Assembly (NCBI GenBank): GCA_030562195.1
Contig: CM060201.1
Location: 28,440,067-28,504,066, forward strand
Length of the DNA: 64,000 nt
Reading direction: 5' to 3'
Source of the DNA: Nipponacmea schrenckii
Taxonomy: Eukaryota > Mollusca > Gastropoda > Lottiidae
The notes beneath the pieces are model-generated. The model had not been told where the DNA came from and ran no database searches. It was given only the letters and a program-made list of their open reading frames with translations. Made by a program: the position numbers and the translations under genes. Below, in pieces: positions 35,922 to 49,114 of the stretch. Position 1 is the first letter of the stretch. Every line of letters starts with the position of its first letter.

Positions 35922-37919
35922 TAACATTATTATAATGTTTTTGTGTTATATATCACTTATACATGTACATAATTATAACATGAAAAAGAAAGTTCGATTT
36001 TAAAAATGGAGGTCCTTAAATATCTTCAAATGACAATAAAATAACTCTAATGTCATTCCACAACTATTGGAACTTTCTGATCTAAAAAAATAGTAAGACA
36101 TCAATAAATCTATTAAGTCGCTTATTCATATAAAACTTGACAATAAAATGAAACTAACGTGTATTGATCTTATTTGTTGAAAGGAAAATTTCATCAGACA
36201 TGGTACATGCATGCGCTAGAAATCTTACCATTTAGAGAGTTTGATAAAGCTATATTCTTGAAGGCTTTTTTAGTTATCCATGTTCTGTTTTAAACCATCT
36301 TCTAATTGATCTAGGGTAATTTAACATGTCACTGGCCAACTTTCATGTAGATATCATCATTTAAGAGGAATTTAAGAACAGTGATTTCAATAAAAGAAAC
36401 TACCATTTTTTATAATTTTTGGTGTTTAACTAATGGTGTAATAGTAAAGCCAGCTTAGTTTGGCTTACAAAGTATGTCATGTCCTTATGTGCATGTGTAA
36501 CAGAAAAGTGACCTCTGATGACTTCCAAGGTGAAGTGTCCATCTGAACACTCATCTGTGCCTGTTTGTAGCCTGGATAAGAGTCATAAAATTTCCTTACA
36601 TCCACCTATATTACAACTTAGTTTGAATTTTCCAGAATAGCTATTTGATTCCGATCTAACTATGTTTTGGTCAGAATTGTAACTGTAATTTTGATATTTA
36701 CAGATAAAACAGTTGCTGACAAGTTTCTATTTAGAAAGTACGAAACAATAAAACTGTATACTGCTGAGTATTGAAATTTCTCTGTTTTATTCATATTCAA
36801 TACAATTTTTACAGGCAATTTATCTAATGTTTCTGACAGCTGTGCCAATTTTTGTATTATTGGACATTAATGAAACACAAGTAGCAGAATTAGGACACAG
36901 GAATTAATTTAGCCTTTATATAAATCTAAATTTCTCCATACAGTACATATGTAGAGCTTTTATATGTCCATGGCCATTGCCTTAGTGTCTCTGTAATATA
37001 ATTTAAAGCATATGATGTTAACTATACTAAGTAATTATGTGCCAAATAAAATGGCAGTTGGGGTTAAATGATGCTGCTGCCAATTCAACTATAAAAATGA
37101 GCAACATAATTATGTTCACAATGTTATGAGCTCTTCAATAATCTTATCTAAGTAAAAATACACCCTTGAGATATTTTTTTCGCGTGGCAATCGATTCCAA
37201 TCGATTAACAAGCTTTGTTATGCAATCGATTTTTTTTATTTTTTTTTATTTATGTTCCTGTCATATTCTATTTGACTGCATTGTTCTTCTGTCATGTTAT
37301 TGTAACCTTAAAACATAAACCTCTGTAATTACAACCTAACCAAAAATAACCCAAATTGAACAAACCTGCAGGTTAGTATAAATTTGTAATATTAAGATAA
37401 CAATTCCTGCACCATGTTTTTATTATAAGCGAAAGAATTTAGCATGGAATCTAGTACACTTTGTCGTCAATTCCTGTTAAGATGTAAGATTGAAAAGGCT
37501 TGTGTGACCATGACAATGTACTAACAATAAATAGATAAAGATGTTGTAGTAATGACTGATATCGCTAGTCACAGCAGTATATATAGGTAGTATATTGATA
37601 ATAAAAAATATCAGGATAGAAAGTCAGAATTTCTAATCAATATAAACCAAGGTCACTATAACTTATTAGAATATTCCAACTCATGGCTTGATTCTTTTCC
37701 TTTCTACCTCTTACATGTTAGAGATAACTTTAGTCTACCTCAAGGTCATAGTTTACAAATCTCGATGTAGATAAAATCGATCAAATTAGTTTTATTGCTT
37801 GTAGCTTCACTTATCCAAATAGAATTTCTCAAATCAATTTTTATTGTTAACTGAGACTTATTCATTTTTCTAATTTTTAGACACCCAACAGTTTTAATCT
37901 GATTTAAATGAAGCTTGTC

Positions 37920-38100
37920 GTGATCATTTATATTGATGAGATCTTGGACAGGTTCGAATTCGAAGAATTCTCAATGAATGCTTTTTGAGTTATGGCTCTT
38001 GACTACACGCGTCAAAAAGTACAGAGACTATAGTTTTGATCCAATTTGAATGAAATTCGTGTGTGTTATGTTTACCTTGCCTAGCAAGCTATCTTTAAAG
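37920..38100. mobile_element. Transposon relic ending TTACCTTGCCTAGCAAGCTATC
   Basis: The right end, ACCTTGCCTAGCAAGCTATC, is the reverse complement of the 5' tip of the pearl-like element at 25874 (GATAGCTTGCCAGGCAAGG, one change). The preceding segment with TTTTGATCCAATTTGAATGA resembles core repeats of such elements, but the core is not the same sequence as at 26100-27950. It is probably a truncated member of a related family in reverse orientation. Confidence 0.5.
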
Positions 38101-38999
38101 GATCTCAATGCTGCAATGCTTACTGTTCATTCTAAGCAAAACTCTGACTTAAAAACGATTACAAAATAACCATTATGCATATTTGAACAAATTTGGCTTA
38201 AAACCCACACATAAAAATCAAAATCAGTAGGACCACTTCAGCTCCCTCTTATCAGAAAAAAAATGAAAAGCTAATTTGTCTGGTCTTTCAAAGAAACCAA
38301 GTAGTTATGTCGTTATTTTCTTTTAACCCATCACCAGCCGCTTTTTTTCTCTTCCATTTTCTAGGTCTTGAAGTTAAAATCAATGTTTTGAGAGTCCCGT
38401 GACAATATCAAATAGACATCATTACAAATTATCCAGTTGACAACGATCTAGGTTAGGTAACAGAAATCATCTTTTAAATACAACTCAATCAATCTTAACC
38501 CTACTTAACCTCAGACGTTCATTCCAACTTGCTTCACTCACTTGGCGTAAGAAAATTAGCATCTTATAATGGAATAAGACATACGTGAATACATGAGAAA
38601 CGAATGATTAACGAAGAAAAGTACAGATAGCTCAATTTGCGAAAGACCATGTTTCGTAGTCTCTGTCACTGGAGCTAAATATGTATACACAACATAGTCG
38701 AGAGTCTGGACGATTGTGACTACATGTTTAGTGAACAACTTGCTTGGTAGTAAAAATACACTGGCTTGATGGGAAAGTATTGATTTTTACCAACAGGTCT
38801 AAGATGCTTTAAATAACCTTACAGCTGGGATTAGATTCTCTAGCTACTACTTCTATTATTTCATTCAATCAAAGTGAGTCGGTAGAGAAATTGACTGAAT
38901 ATAACATTGAGATAGAACTGTAGTATCGTGTTTTATTTCTTCTAAGCAAGCTCATCTTTTATTGAATAACATATTGTCTATATTCATCCTTTGATTTCT

Positions 39000-39930
39000 T
39001 CCCAATACTAAATACAATGCTGATCCTATCTTTTCTCTGTGGCTTCAAATATAGTACTGAGCCTGTCTTTTCTCTGATATTTCAAAATAAAATAATGCTG
39101 AGGCCATCATTCCTCTGAGACTTAAATATAATGCTGAGCCTACCTTTTCTCTAAGGTTTCAAATACAATGCTGATCCTATCTTTTCTCTGAGACTTAAAA
39201 CATATTGCTGAGCCTATCTTTCCTCATAGACTTCAAATATAAGGCTGAGCCTATCTTTCCTCATAGACTTTAAATATAATGCTGAGCCTATCATTTCTCT
39301 GAAGCTTCAAATACAATGCTGAGCCTATCATTTCTCTGAGGTTTCAAATTTAATGCTGAGCCTATCATTTCTCTGAGACTTAAATATAATGCTGAGCCTA
39401 TCATTTCTCTGAGACTTCAAATATAATGCTGAGCCTATCATTTCTCTGAGACTTAAATATAATGCTGAGCCTATCATTTCTCTGAGACTTCAAATATAAT
39501 GCTGAGCCTATCATTTCTCTGAGGTTTCAAATATAATGCTGAGCCTATCATTTCTCTGAGACTTAAATATAATGCTGAGCCTATCATTTCTCTGAGGTTT
39601 CAAATATAATGCTGAGCCTATCATTTCTCTGAGACTTAAATATAATGCTGAGCCTATCATTTCTCTGAGACTTCAAATATAATGCTGGGCCTATCATTTC
39701 TCTGAGTTTTCAATATAATGCTGAGTCTATCATTTCTCTGAGGTTTCAAATATAATGCTGAGCCTATCATTTCTCTGAGATTTAAAATATAATGCTGAGC
39801 CTATCCTTTCTCTGAGGTTTTAAATATGGTACTGAGCTTTTATTTTCTTTGAAATTTCAAAATAATTTTTAAAAAATGCTGAGCCTATCATTTCTCTGAG
39901 GTTTCAAATAAAATGCTGAGCCTTTCTTTG
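39000..39930. repeat. Minisatellite, ~36-bp unit (AATGCTGAGCCTATCATTTC)
   Basis: About twenty-four units of AATGCTGAGCCTATCATTTC followed by TCTGAGACTTCAAATAT. The alternation of GACTTAAATAT, GACTTCAAATAT and GGTTTCAAATAT variants shows that two- and three-unit blocks were amplified together. Confidence 0.95.
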
Positions 39931-40194
39931 TTGTTTTCTCTCATATATTAATATGATGCTGAAATTATTTTCATAGACTAATTTTGGATGAAAGACCTGC
40001 ATAACATTTATTTTAATTTGCAACAGTAACAACAGGTTGTTTTCAGGTTAGATAATATAACTATTATAACCAATGTTTATTGATTCAATAATAAAATATT
40101 AATTGAACAATATAAAATATGATGAATTTTATACTAATATATAGTTTAATTGCTCTGTACCAGTATTAGTATCTACATGTAGATTACTTGTGTT

Positions 40195-40620
40195 GTGACA
40201 ATTACTGTGGTTATATTAAATTAAGCTATGTTAGTTATATACTAAATTTTGTATAACTGTAACCATGGTTATATTATCTCTGAATATGGCATATCATATG
40301 TGCTAATGATTAGATATCATATAAAACTAAAGTATATCCTGGTTATATTATCTCTGTTTCATGGATAGCATACCATATAACCTAAATCATGACCATTAAC
40401 CATGGTTATATTATCTATGTATATGGCATATCATAAAAAACCAAAGTATATCCTGGTTATATTATCTCTGTTTCATGGATAGCATACCATATAACCTTAA
40501 TCATGACCATTAACCATGGTTATACTATATATATATATTGCATATCATATAAAACTAAAGTATATCCTGGTTAAATTATCTCTGTATATGGCATATATCA
40601 AACTAAATCATGACAAAAAC
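40195..40620. repeat. Tandem repeat, ~114-137-bp unit, three copies
   Basis: ACCATGGTTATATTATCT starts copies near 40262, 40398 and 40512. Each continues with GGCATATCATA, ACTAAAGTATATCCTGGTTA and (first two) TTTCATGGATAGCATACCAT. No coding sequence is present. Confidence 0.85.
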
Positions 40621-41238
40621 CATGTGTTAATATTAAATATCATGCCTTTTTCGAGACAATAATCATGGCTACAAATATTTCTTGTTTCAAAAATCTGTTT
40701 TACAATTTAAAATTGGCTTTCTTTCCAGAGATCTGATGCAATGAATAAAGATGAAGCAAAATGAACTTACGTCTGAAATAGGAAATATACTTAAAATTCA
40801 ATTCGTAAATAATTGGAAATTATGGAATTATTTGAGAATGGCCTAAATATGTAGGATAACAGTCTTGGCTGGAAGATATGAATCAGATCTAAGAAACAGA
40901 AATGTAAGTTAGAAAAAGTGGAATAATTGCCTAATCTACCATATGTATTACACTTCTTACCCATTACTGTTACTTATTATTAGTAATTTACTAGTAGACT
41001 TATCTCATTTTCAGTGCATTAACACTAGGCCTTGTACTAATGTACCAAACTAACTTGTAGACTTACTGGGGTAGGTGTAACAAAGTTAAGGGGTTAGAAA
41101 GGTTTCCACACCAACTTTAATACCTTACGTCTATCCAAGCCATTGTATAAATAGAAACAGCTAAGAACATTTTTCCCCCTTTTGATGAAAGCAACCCCCC
41201 CCCCCCCCCCTCCTTTTCTCACTATTTTTTTTTTTCAG

Positions 41239-41438
41239 ATCCAGTTTTTGTCAGATATCTAACCAAACCAAACCAAAAAATATCATTTGAAATACCATCA
41301 ACTAGAATAACCATGATCAGATATTTGGAAGATCGAGTAACTAACGCAACAACACTCCGAGCCGAGTTTCTTAAAATATCAATCGACCCGACTAGATCTC
41401 AAGATTTATCAACAACTCAATTACCAACAACTACCTAG
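41239..41438 (+). CDS. Candidate terminal exon of an unrecognised gene
   Basis: A 45-nt pyrimidine tract (poly-C then T-rich, 41194-41236) leads into TTTCAG at 41233-41238. From that exact point a frame stays open for 65 codons (first codon split, two bases present) to TAG 41436-41438. The predicted C-terminus begins PVFVRYLTKPNQKISFEIPS and ends DLSTTQLPTTT. I do not recognise it; it is hydrophilic with no membrane segment. AATAAA occurs at about 42553. No upstream exon was found. It is phase-compatible with nuclear receptor exons 2, 4 and 5, but shares nothing with that receptor's normal last exon. A chance open frame next to a pyrimidine tract remains quite possible. Confidence 0.35.
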
Positions 41439-41589
41439 TTTGTGATATAAGAATTTGCTGGAAGCGAACGTTAACTTGTCATCTACCAACCAACCAACCT
41501 CACCAGTATATGCCTATGCATTATATTACTATTATATATAGATTAATAAGCATAAAGCATTTTATATTTTCATATTCAATTATTTTGTT

Positions 41590-41965
41590 GAGATCTAAAA
41601 CATAGTACTTTTTATATTCAATCATTTTGGTTATCAGTTAAAACCTAATGTTATCATTTAAAACACAATGTTATCATTTGAAACATTTTGTTATCATTTA
41701 AAACATTTTATTTTCATATTCAATCATTTTTTTATTTTCATATTCAATCATTTTGTTATCATTTAAAATATTTTATTTCCATATTCAATCATTTTGTTAT
41801 CATTTAAAACATTTTTTATCATTTAAAAACATTTTGTTATCATTTAAAATATTTTATTTTCATATTCAATCATTTGTTATCATTTAAAACATTTGTTATT
41901 TAACAACTTTTTTGTTATCATTTAAAACAGAATGTTATCATTTGAACATTCAATCATTTTGTTTT
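41590..41965. repeat. Simple-unit tandem repeat (GTTATCATTTAAAACATTTT)
   Basis: Mixed array of TTGTTATCATTTAAAAC and TTTCATATTCAATCATTTT blocks, 17-20 bp each, in irregular order. Confidence 0.85.
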
Positions 41966-44900
41966 AAAATGCAGCAGCACTGGGGAGGGCAGATTGATAA
42001 AACAGGTTAGGTCAATTGTAAATCTAATGAACATCTTTATGAGACCTGCCTTATTAAAAAAAAGTAGAGATTATTTGTTCTGATTAAATTCCTGATGTAT
42101 ATTATGTCTACCTTTATTTTAGTACATGTATAACCCATAATTTTAATGTATTACATATTTAATATTCTAAAACTGTGTTTGATGAGGAATATTGCCAGGT
42201 TTCTGTCACAGAAGAATGTGAATAAGGTAATAAATATTGTTTTGAAAGTAAAAAGTTATGTATAATGCAGTGTTTATTTAAATTTTTTCATCATAAAATG
42301 CAGGGCGTGGAAGAGCTTTCAGCAATATCAAAATTATATTTGATCTACAATGCAATAATCATAGTGTGTGAGTGTTCAGCTTGGGCAGTGCCAAAAAATA
42401 TAAAAATCTATGCTGAAACATGTAGTGTCATTGGTTGTCAAAGCAGCCTAATTTGTGATATGTGTTTCATACACACATAAGATGTGTGTGTTAGGTGCTC
42501 AAACTTGCCACAAAGACTGTTCTCCACTGTAAAGCATTTTTTCAGTTATAAAAATAAAGAATAAAGGTAATTTTTATTCTGCAAGGTTTTTGAATAAACC
42601 AATTCACTGAACATAAACTCAGTTTATAGTATGGTCAGCCAAAACAAAATCTTAAATCAGAAAAGACTATCAGAAATCTTCCAGCAGATCAATCTGGCGC
42701 TATTGACAGAAACACAAGATACCTTTTCTACCTCACTTCAAAGAGCTCTTCATACACCTTAAATAACGTTCTCGTAAACTTCTCTGAACAGAAATATTTG
42801 GTGAAAATAAACAATCCATAAATATGCCATCCTGTAGCCTTTATATCTAGTATAAACATTTATATAAGAATCAATTTATTCTATTCCCAACTATCTATTC
42901 TTATTGGATTAAAAATAACACAATGGATACGATTTCAATTTCATTTGCGAGCACGCTTTAAATAAATTGTTTTGTAGATTTGATAACAATATTGTCTTAA
43001 AATATTCAGCACAAGAAAATATTCTTAGCTTCCTGCAAATACAGGGCCAAGAATGCAGTAATGCTTGTACCTGGTTAAGGGTGTTATAAGAGATGCTTTG
43101 GTGAGGAAATAAAAATTAGGTCTGATTCCTAGGCCTGTGCTTTCCCTGAACTGCGAGATAGTGGTCCCCCCCCCCTCAATTCTAAATTGAATGCAGTCTG
43201 AAAACCATTGATATTAGGGTAGGGGTTCTACTCCCAAAGCAGAGCCCCTGTCAGAAGTGTTTGTTTGTCACACCCTATAAAATCTCTTCAAAAAGAGCTC
43301 AACATGTCACTAGTAAATATACCACTATGTTAGCATGAAAATTTCTTTACACCAATTGTACCTTTGAACACAATAAACTCAATGTCACTTGGGGTCTTGA
43401 TTGACTTGAAATGTCTACCTCTATTTTTAGAAAATTGATTAATGAATGGCAAAATTAGTAGGAGTCGTCACCTATATTCTACTGGTCACAATAAATCCCT
43501 TTCAAACTAACCTTTATGTAAATAGTTCATTGTTGTTGGTAAAGGACTACCATCATTATTTTCACGTTAAAAGTTTTGGCAATGATTTGCAGTGAATAAG
43601 TTCATTACATATACGGCCAATACTAACAACAAGAAATAGTCCATCTACTAATGAATATCCACCTGTTAAATGAATTTACAGCTCGATAATAGTATGTGTA
43701 GTTAACTCTAAGGTAAAATCTTCTACTGAAATGTGAGTTTACATAATCTTTAAAGCTGTACACAATATCGAATGCTCCTTATGTGGCTTATGTTTATAAA
43801 TAATAATAGGGCCTTATAAATAATTTCTAGACAAAGGCCTAGAACAATAAATAATGACGCGGGAACTCAAATCAAATTTGGCATTTACAGTGGATCCTTT
43901 CCTCAACAATATCAAAGGTTTCTTTAAAAGCATAAATTGCCATATCCAGTACTGCTGCCTTACAACATCAGTCACCATTGTCCCGAAAGGTTTAAAAAAA
44001 GATATTGCAGCAAAAAGGACAGGAAACAGTGGTAAAAGTCTGTAAATGATGTCTTAATACTGCTGATTAGGTTGTCAGATATTATCATTTACCATCTATT
44101 TTGGCTGGGTATCAAAGGTGATCTGAAAGCTCTTCTATGTTAGAGATAAACTTAGCGTAAACCAGATGAAGCAGACACAGACTTGATGAAGAGTAATAAG
44201 CCATGAAAAATTTAGTCTTTCTTCCCCCTAAGTAGAGTATAATTACTATTCTAATATTTGTAAACCATCAAAGACTTTTCACATATATCTTTCGTTTAAA
44301 TCACTGACTATGTGAAAGAAAAGAAGCCGGCCAAATAATTAAAATCCTGAAGTACTGTTTTCTAATTAAAAATATTAATTTGATGTTTTGTTTCCAATGT
44401 AAACTAACATCTTTCCTTCTGGGTTATTGAAAACTAGACATGCTATTACATCAGTTTAATCTACTTTGGGATTTGTCCACATTTATTCAAGGTTTTCGAG
44501 GGGTCTTACACAACATGCTTTGATTGGTTAAAATTAATGTCATTGGAAAGAAAACTGCAGGGGTAAATTCGTAAGTGTTTAAGAGGAAAATAACCTCAAG
44601 GCAATATTTAATTGAAATGAATTATGATTGTAATGCTAAAACCGAGGTAAAAATTATGAACACGATTTCAAGTACACATTATTCAGATTAAAGATGACTG
44701 GTGTAGTAGCTTACAGAAGAAACACCAAACAAACTACGAAACTTTAATCAGATTGGAACTGGATTTGAAGATTTTTTATTTTGGCTTTTAGTATATGATA
44801 ATCCCTTAAGATTAACATGTATCATTAATATAATCTCTATTATTTCAAAATCACTGAAACATAAACCAAATCCAAAATACCATGACCTAATGAAACCAAG

Positions 44901-45956
44901 TATGATATAACAAGAACCTAAATCTGATCTAAACAAAAAATCATTATAAATAACCTGTTGTTCAAGGTTAAGAAAGCCTTATCTTAGATTATCAGTAACA
45001 CTATGCTTATATGAATAGCATATAAGTATATAATCTCCATTGAGCTTGATCAACTAACACATAATCTAAATTAGACTTAAGGCAACAATCACTATCAAGT
45101 CTATCTACAATCTTTATTTTTTACATATTTCAACCATCTTTCCTGAGTTTAATTGTTTGTAATGAAAGGAGCAAATAACGGTAACGGATTAATATAAAAC
45201 CTCTTGTTTCTGAAACCAATTAAATTAATGTATATGTCATTTTAATTTATGAAATTTTAAAATAAATATTGTTTAAACTCAAATGAGCAAATACTAGGTT
45301 ATAAAGATAAGGTGACAATTTAAATGTACTCTTGATTCAATTGATTCTGACCCGCAACTGATAAAATAATCTATTCATGCAAATTGTTTTCCAAAATTTA
45401 AGAATTATTATATTATTTATTTTCAATTTGTCATTTCAAATAAATGACAGTATCACACTCAATCTTGTTCTTATTTGATTTTGGGAGAGGGTGAAGGTGG
45501 AGGAACACAAATAAGTTTTCAAGCCTACTTTTTTTTACCACATGTGCATAAGGCAATGATGGGGATTAGACACATCAGTTGCATTAGTCTGTTCAAGCAT
45601 TCTTTCACACATAAAATACCTTGGATTATTGTCCCCATGACATCTTGAACTGTATTGGTATCAAGGTAATAAGGAAGGATTACATGGATTAGTAAGTCAA
45701 CAAGTTCCAGATAATCCACGGTAATCTGACTAATCTATTTAAACATGACTTATCAACTCTCTTTAGATTATAGGGATTAATATTATAATCTTGCTTAGTA
45801 ACTGTTTCTGTTTACTTTTATATCCAATAACTAATTATCTATTGTGTCAGTGAAGTCATTTAAAAATATTTATATGTACAATGGAAACTGATTCAAAATA
45901 AAAAACCATTGTATCCTCAATATGGATTTTGACATGGTTGTATTAAACTGTATTAA

Positions 45957-46132
45957 ACTTCGATTTGTAGGCATGGAAATAAGAACACAGCACAATATGA
46001 TTGGCTGAAATTTCCTAGAAAGAATCAAGGTCAAATTTTGATTGGTCAATATTTATCTATGAATACTGAATTTCATACTCTTGTATTACTGCAGCCTCAT
46101 GGAAGTATGACAAATGGGGTGGGGTTTGGACA
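45957..46132 (+). repeat. Dispersed repeat family B, copy 2
   Basis: TTTGTAGGCATGGAAATAAG, TCCTAGAAAGAATCAAGG, TTGATTGGTCAATATTTA, CTTGTATTAC and TTTGGACAC match 31300-31490 in order. Confidence 0.75.
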
Positions 46133-46694
46133 CTATAGAAAAATGGATGTTGATTATTGAAACTTCAATACAGATTCAGGTCAATGTTCTCACTCGGATT
46201 CTAAACAGAAGATGAATAACAATGTTTATTGTCTTAAATGACGTCCGAACTTGATTAGTTGATTATCTTTCTCTTATCATACTGCCAAAATATCGCCAGC
46301 AATTTGAACATTTTCTTCTTCACATGCCAACAACAGTAGAAAAAACCTATAGGCATATACTAATGTAGATATCTGGCGAAATAAGAGACAAGCTAATCTG
46401 GTCTATTCTAAATATCACTACCACTCCCAAGATACTTAGTCAGTACTTAGAGATGAACTGAATCAAGTTATGTCCTATACTATGCAAGTAATCAGCTAAT
46501 GAAGACACGCATGGCATGCAGTGTGCATTGAGGGAAATTATGCCACAGATCTATAACATACCGTAGACAGTCTGTAGCACAAGGGGAATGTTTATTGTCC
46601 CATCTGAACAACTTGAAACTTTTCCAATGTCAGTCTTTCAACCTGCATCAGTGACAATCAGAAAGTGGGTTGAAAAATCCAAAAGTTGATCTGA

Positions 46695-46772
46695 ACTTTA
46701 GCCAGGATTGAACTCTGGACCCTCAGGTTGGCAAGTGTCTAACTCACAGCACAGACCCACCTCGGCTTCTAG
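46695..46772 (-). repeat. tRNA-derived SINE head (Ser/Leu-like)
   Basis: On the minus strand the sequence runs GCCGAGGTGGG (A-box-like, as in Ser/Leu tRNAs), then GACACTTGCCAACCTGAGGG, then AGAGTTCAATCCTGGC, a good polymerase III B box. It does not fold into a complete canonical tRNA as read here, so a SINE head or decayed tRNA copy is more likely than a functional tRNA gene. The body of the element was not delimited. Confidence 0.55.
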
Positions 46773-48359
46773 CCAACACTTGGAAATAATTAGAGCAGTT
46801 CATAACATTTTTCTGGAAAAAAATTTCAAATGGATAAATTTGCATATTTAAATATTATTCCCTATCTCCATACATTCATAAAGCTAAGAAGTCATTTTTT
46901 CTGAACAGACTTTCATAAAGATCATTTGTACTTTAGAATAAATGTATGTACTTTTAGAAACAGACTGAATGCCAGGATCTAAGTTTTAAGTCTTGTAAAA
47001 TATCATTTTATCTTTCTTTCTTTTCATAAAATTATCCATTTGAGATGTTTTATTAGTGTTTTAGCATCAGATTGAAATGATCTTGCCATCCAAGAGAAAT
47101 TGTTTTACAAGAGGGATGACATATTAAGAAACGGAACCACAGATCAAGGATGAGAAAACGGGACTGGTACAAATATAAGCTAAATCTGACGCAGGTAACA
47201 AAAATCATCTTGATACCCCTAAAATGTAATTTTGACCCCTCTTTCCCGTTGGCTCTTTTTGGAACAAGTCCAGAACACACATTATCAATTTGGTCAATTA
47301 AAGAGTAGTTCTGATCAATTCCAATAATGTTCAAACATTTCCAAGATAGAATTTATTATGTTATAGCTCTGATCTTGTCTGACTTTTATCTATCAATTTG
47401 TTCAAATATATTGGCATTAAAGACTGTTTACTTTGAAATCAGAAACGATTCCAACCAGTGCCACAAATTTATCAATAACTGCTTCCTATCTTTGAAACTA
47501 TAAGACATTAGATCGCGTACAAACTCCATCCAATTTAAATTACACCATTTCTCAATAACATTAACCCTTTGATCGTCAATTTTGACAAGAAAATGTCATA
47601 TACCCTGAGCAGACATTACTGAACTGAAATGAACTTCACTACTGATAAATCATATCTTGGAATTTATTTCAGAAAGTAACCCAGTTTTATCATGGCTATC
47701 ATATTGAACTGCTATCGTTCTAAACTTTGGATAAGTAATAGAAGGACGATATAAATTTGATCATAAACTACTTAAGTGCTTCTGAGGAAGGTTTTTAGAC
47801 AAAATTATAGACAACAGGACTATAGTATAATATTTTTAATTGTTTTCCCCTGTTATTTTAATATTGAATATACTTCTTGCTTATAAATTTGGGTGGCAAT
47901 AGGTCCAGAAATAAAGCGGATTTAAATATTGTACATAACTAAAACTTGGAACATTGGTATCCATTAAAAAAAATACTTGAAGGTTGTGTTTTAAGAAAAA
48001 ATGTATTTGTGTGATAAGCACATTTAATGCTTCTTCAAAGTCACATTCTCAATTAGTGACAAAAAGTAGAATAGAAAAACATTATTTTCATTAATTCAAT
48101 AATTCAAACTCTTTTTTAAATTTTTTGCATATTAATATACGCAAAGCAAATGAAATCAATTATTAAAATATCTTTTTTTCTTCTCTGATGTAGAACATTA
48201 TAACAAATCACCTTATCATATATCTGGATAATTTCATTCAAACCCACTATCTCTCTCTCATCTTATCTTATTTCAAATTTAAATTGATGTAATAGACTTC
48301 AATCACCAGACACATAAATGGCTTGAACAGATCAGCAGAACTTGTTTAATTCCTGCATC

Positions 48360-48570
48360 GTGTCCAAACTACACTCTTATTTGTCATACTTTCTCAAGGC
48401 TGTCGTAATTCAATTTACATATTCATAGCTACATATTGTCCAATCAAAATTGGCCCTAGAATTTTTCTAGGAAATGTAGCCAATCAAATTAAATCACTCA
48501 TTATAGATGCTTCATTCTCATTTCCAAGCTTACAAAACAAAGTGTAGTGGGTTCAGTTTTATCCATATTC
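48360..48570 (-). repeat. Dispersed repeat family B, copy 3 (inverted)
   Basis: GTGTCCAAAC, ATATTGTCCAATCAAAATT, TTTTTCTAGGAAATGTAGCC and TCATTTCCAAGCTTACAAA are the reverse complements of landmarks in 45957-46132 and 31300-31490. Confidence 0.75.
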
Positions 48571-49114
48571 AGGTTCCTGCTACTGTACTGTATTAGGTTC
48601 CTCTCCGAGACACTCTCCAGGCAATGACATTCTTCCATGCAAATATTACTGATAAGAGTTACCAATACATGAAGCAGAAAGCTGGTATAGGATATAGTTT
48701 AATTTATTCAACAATGGAAAAATTCCAAATAACCTTTCTGTGTTTCCGGGTTCGTGCCTTTCCTTGAATGCACTTTGTACTCATGTAATCATTTTAAACT
48801 TACTGTTTGGTGCTAAAACATAAATTTGGTTTAAAATTTAGATCATTATGAGATTTTCAAAGAAAAAATAATGAATGTGGTAAACAGACCTAATGTATTG
48901 GATCAAGGGTGTTTAAAAACATGTTGGAATTAATCCAAACATCTACTTGTATAGTATTTTGGTACCAGATGTTGGTCTAAATTCATCAAATGGTATATAT
49001 TTACGTTTCAGTCATATTATTAGCTCATATAATTTATAATTGTTCATGGCTATTTTTATTACTGTTTATTAAATCTACTCCTTTCACACACAGTGAATAA
49101 ATAATAAATACAGA

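Larger units (their letters stand above)
33961..38999. other. Gene-free stretch
   Basis: No exon is supported with confidence. It contains a dispersed repeat fragment (34930-35010), an imperfect palindrome (35788-35921) and a transposon relic (37920-38100). A minus-strand open stretch of about 43 codons near 36480-36615 looks protein-like but has only weak splice context and was not called. Confidence 0.5.
41966..49109. other. Gene-free stretch
   Basis: Several unrelated open frames of 60-93 codons occur (42265-42480 and 43854-44045 on plus; 45525-45719 and 47053-47334 on minus). None has a recognisable domain, conserved start context or splice frame. Two copies of dispersed family B and one tRNA-like SINE fragment are listed separately. 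Confidence 0.5.

Noticed and set aside
36480..36615. Minus-strand open stretch of ~43 codons (KFYDSYPGYKQAQMSVQM)
   Set aside because: Length is expected by chance in this much sequence, and the acceptor lacks a pyrimidine tract.
47053..47334. 93-codon minus-strand frame
   Set aside because: No recognisable domain, poor start context, and composition like its non-coding surroundings.
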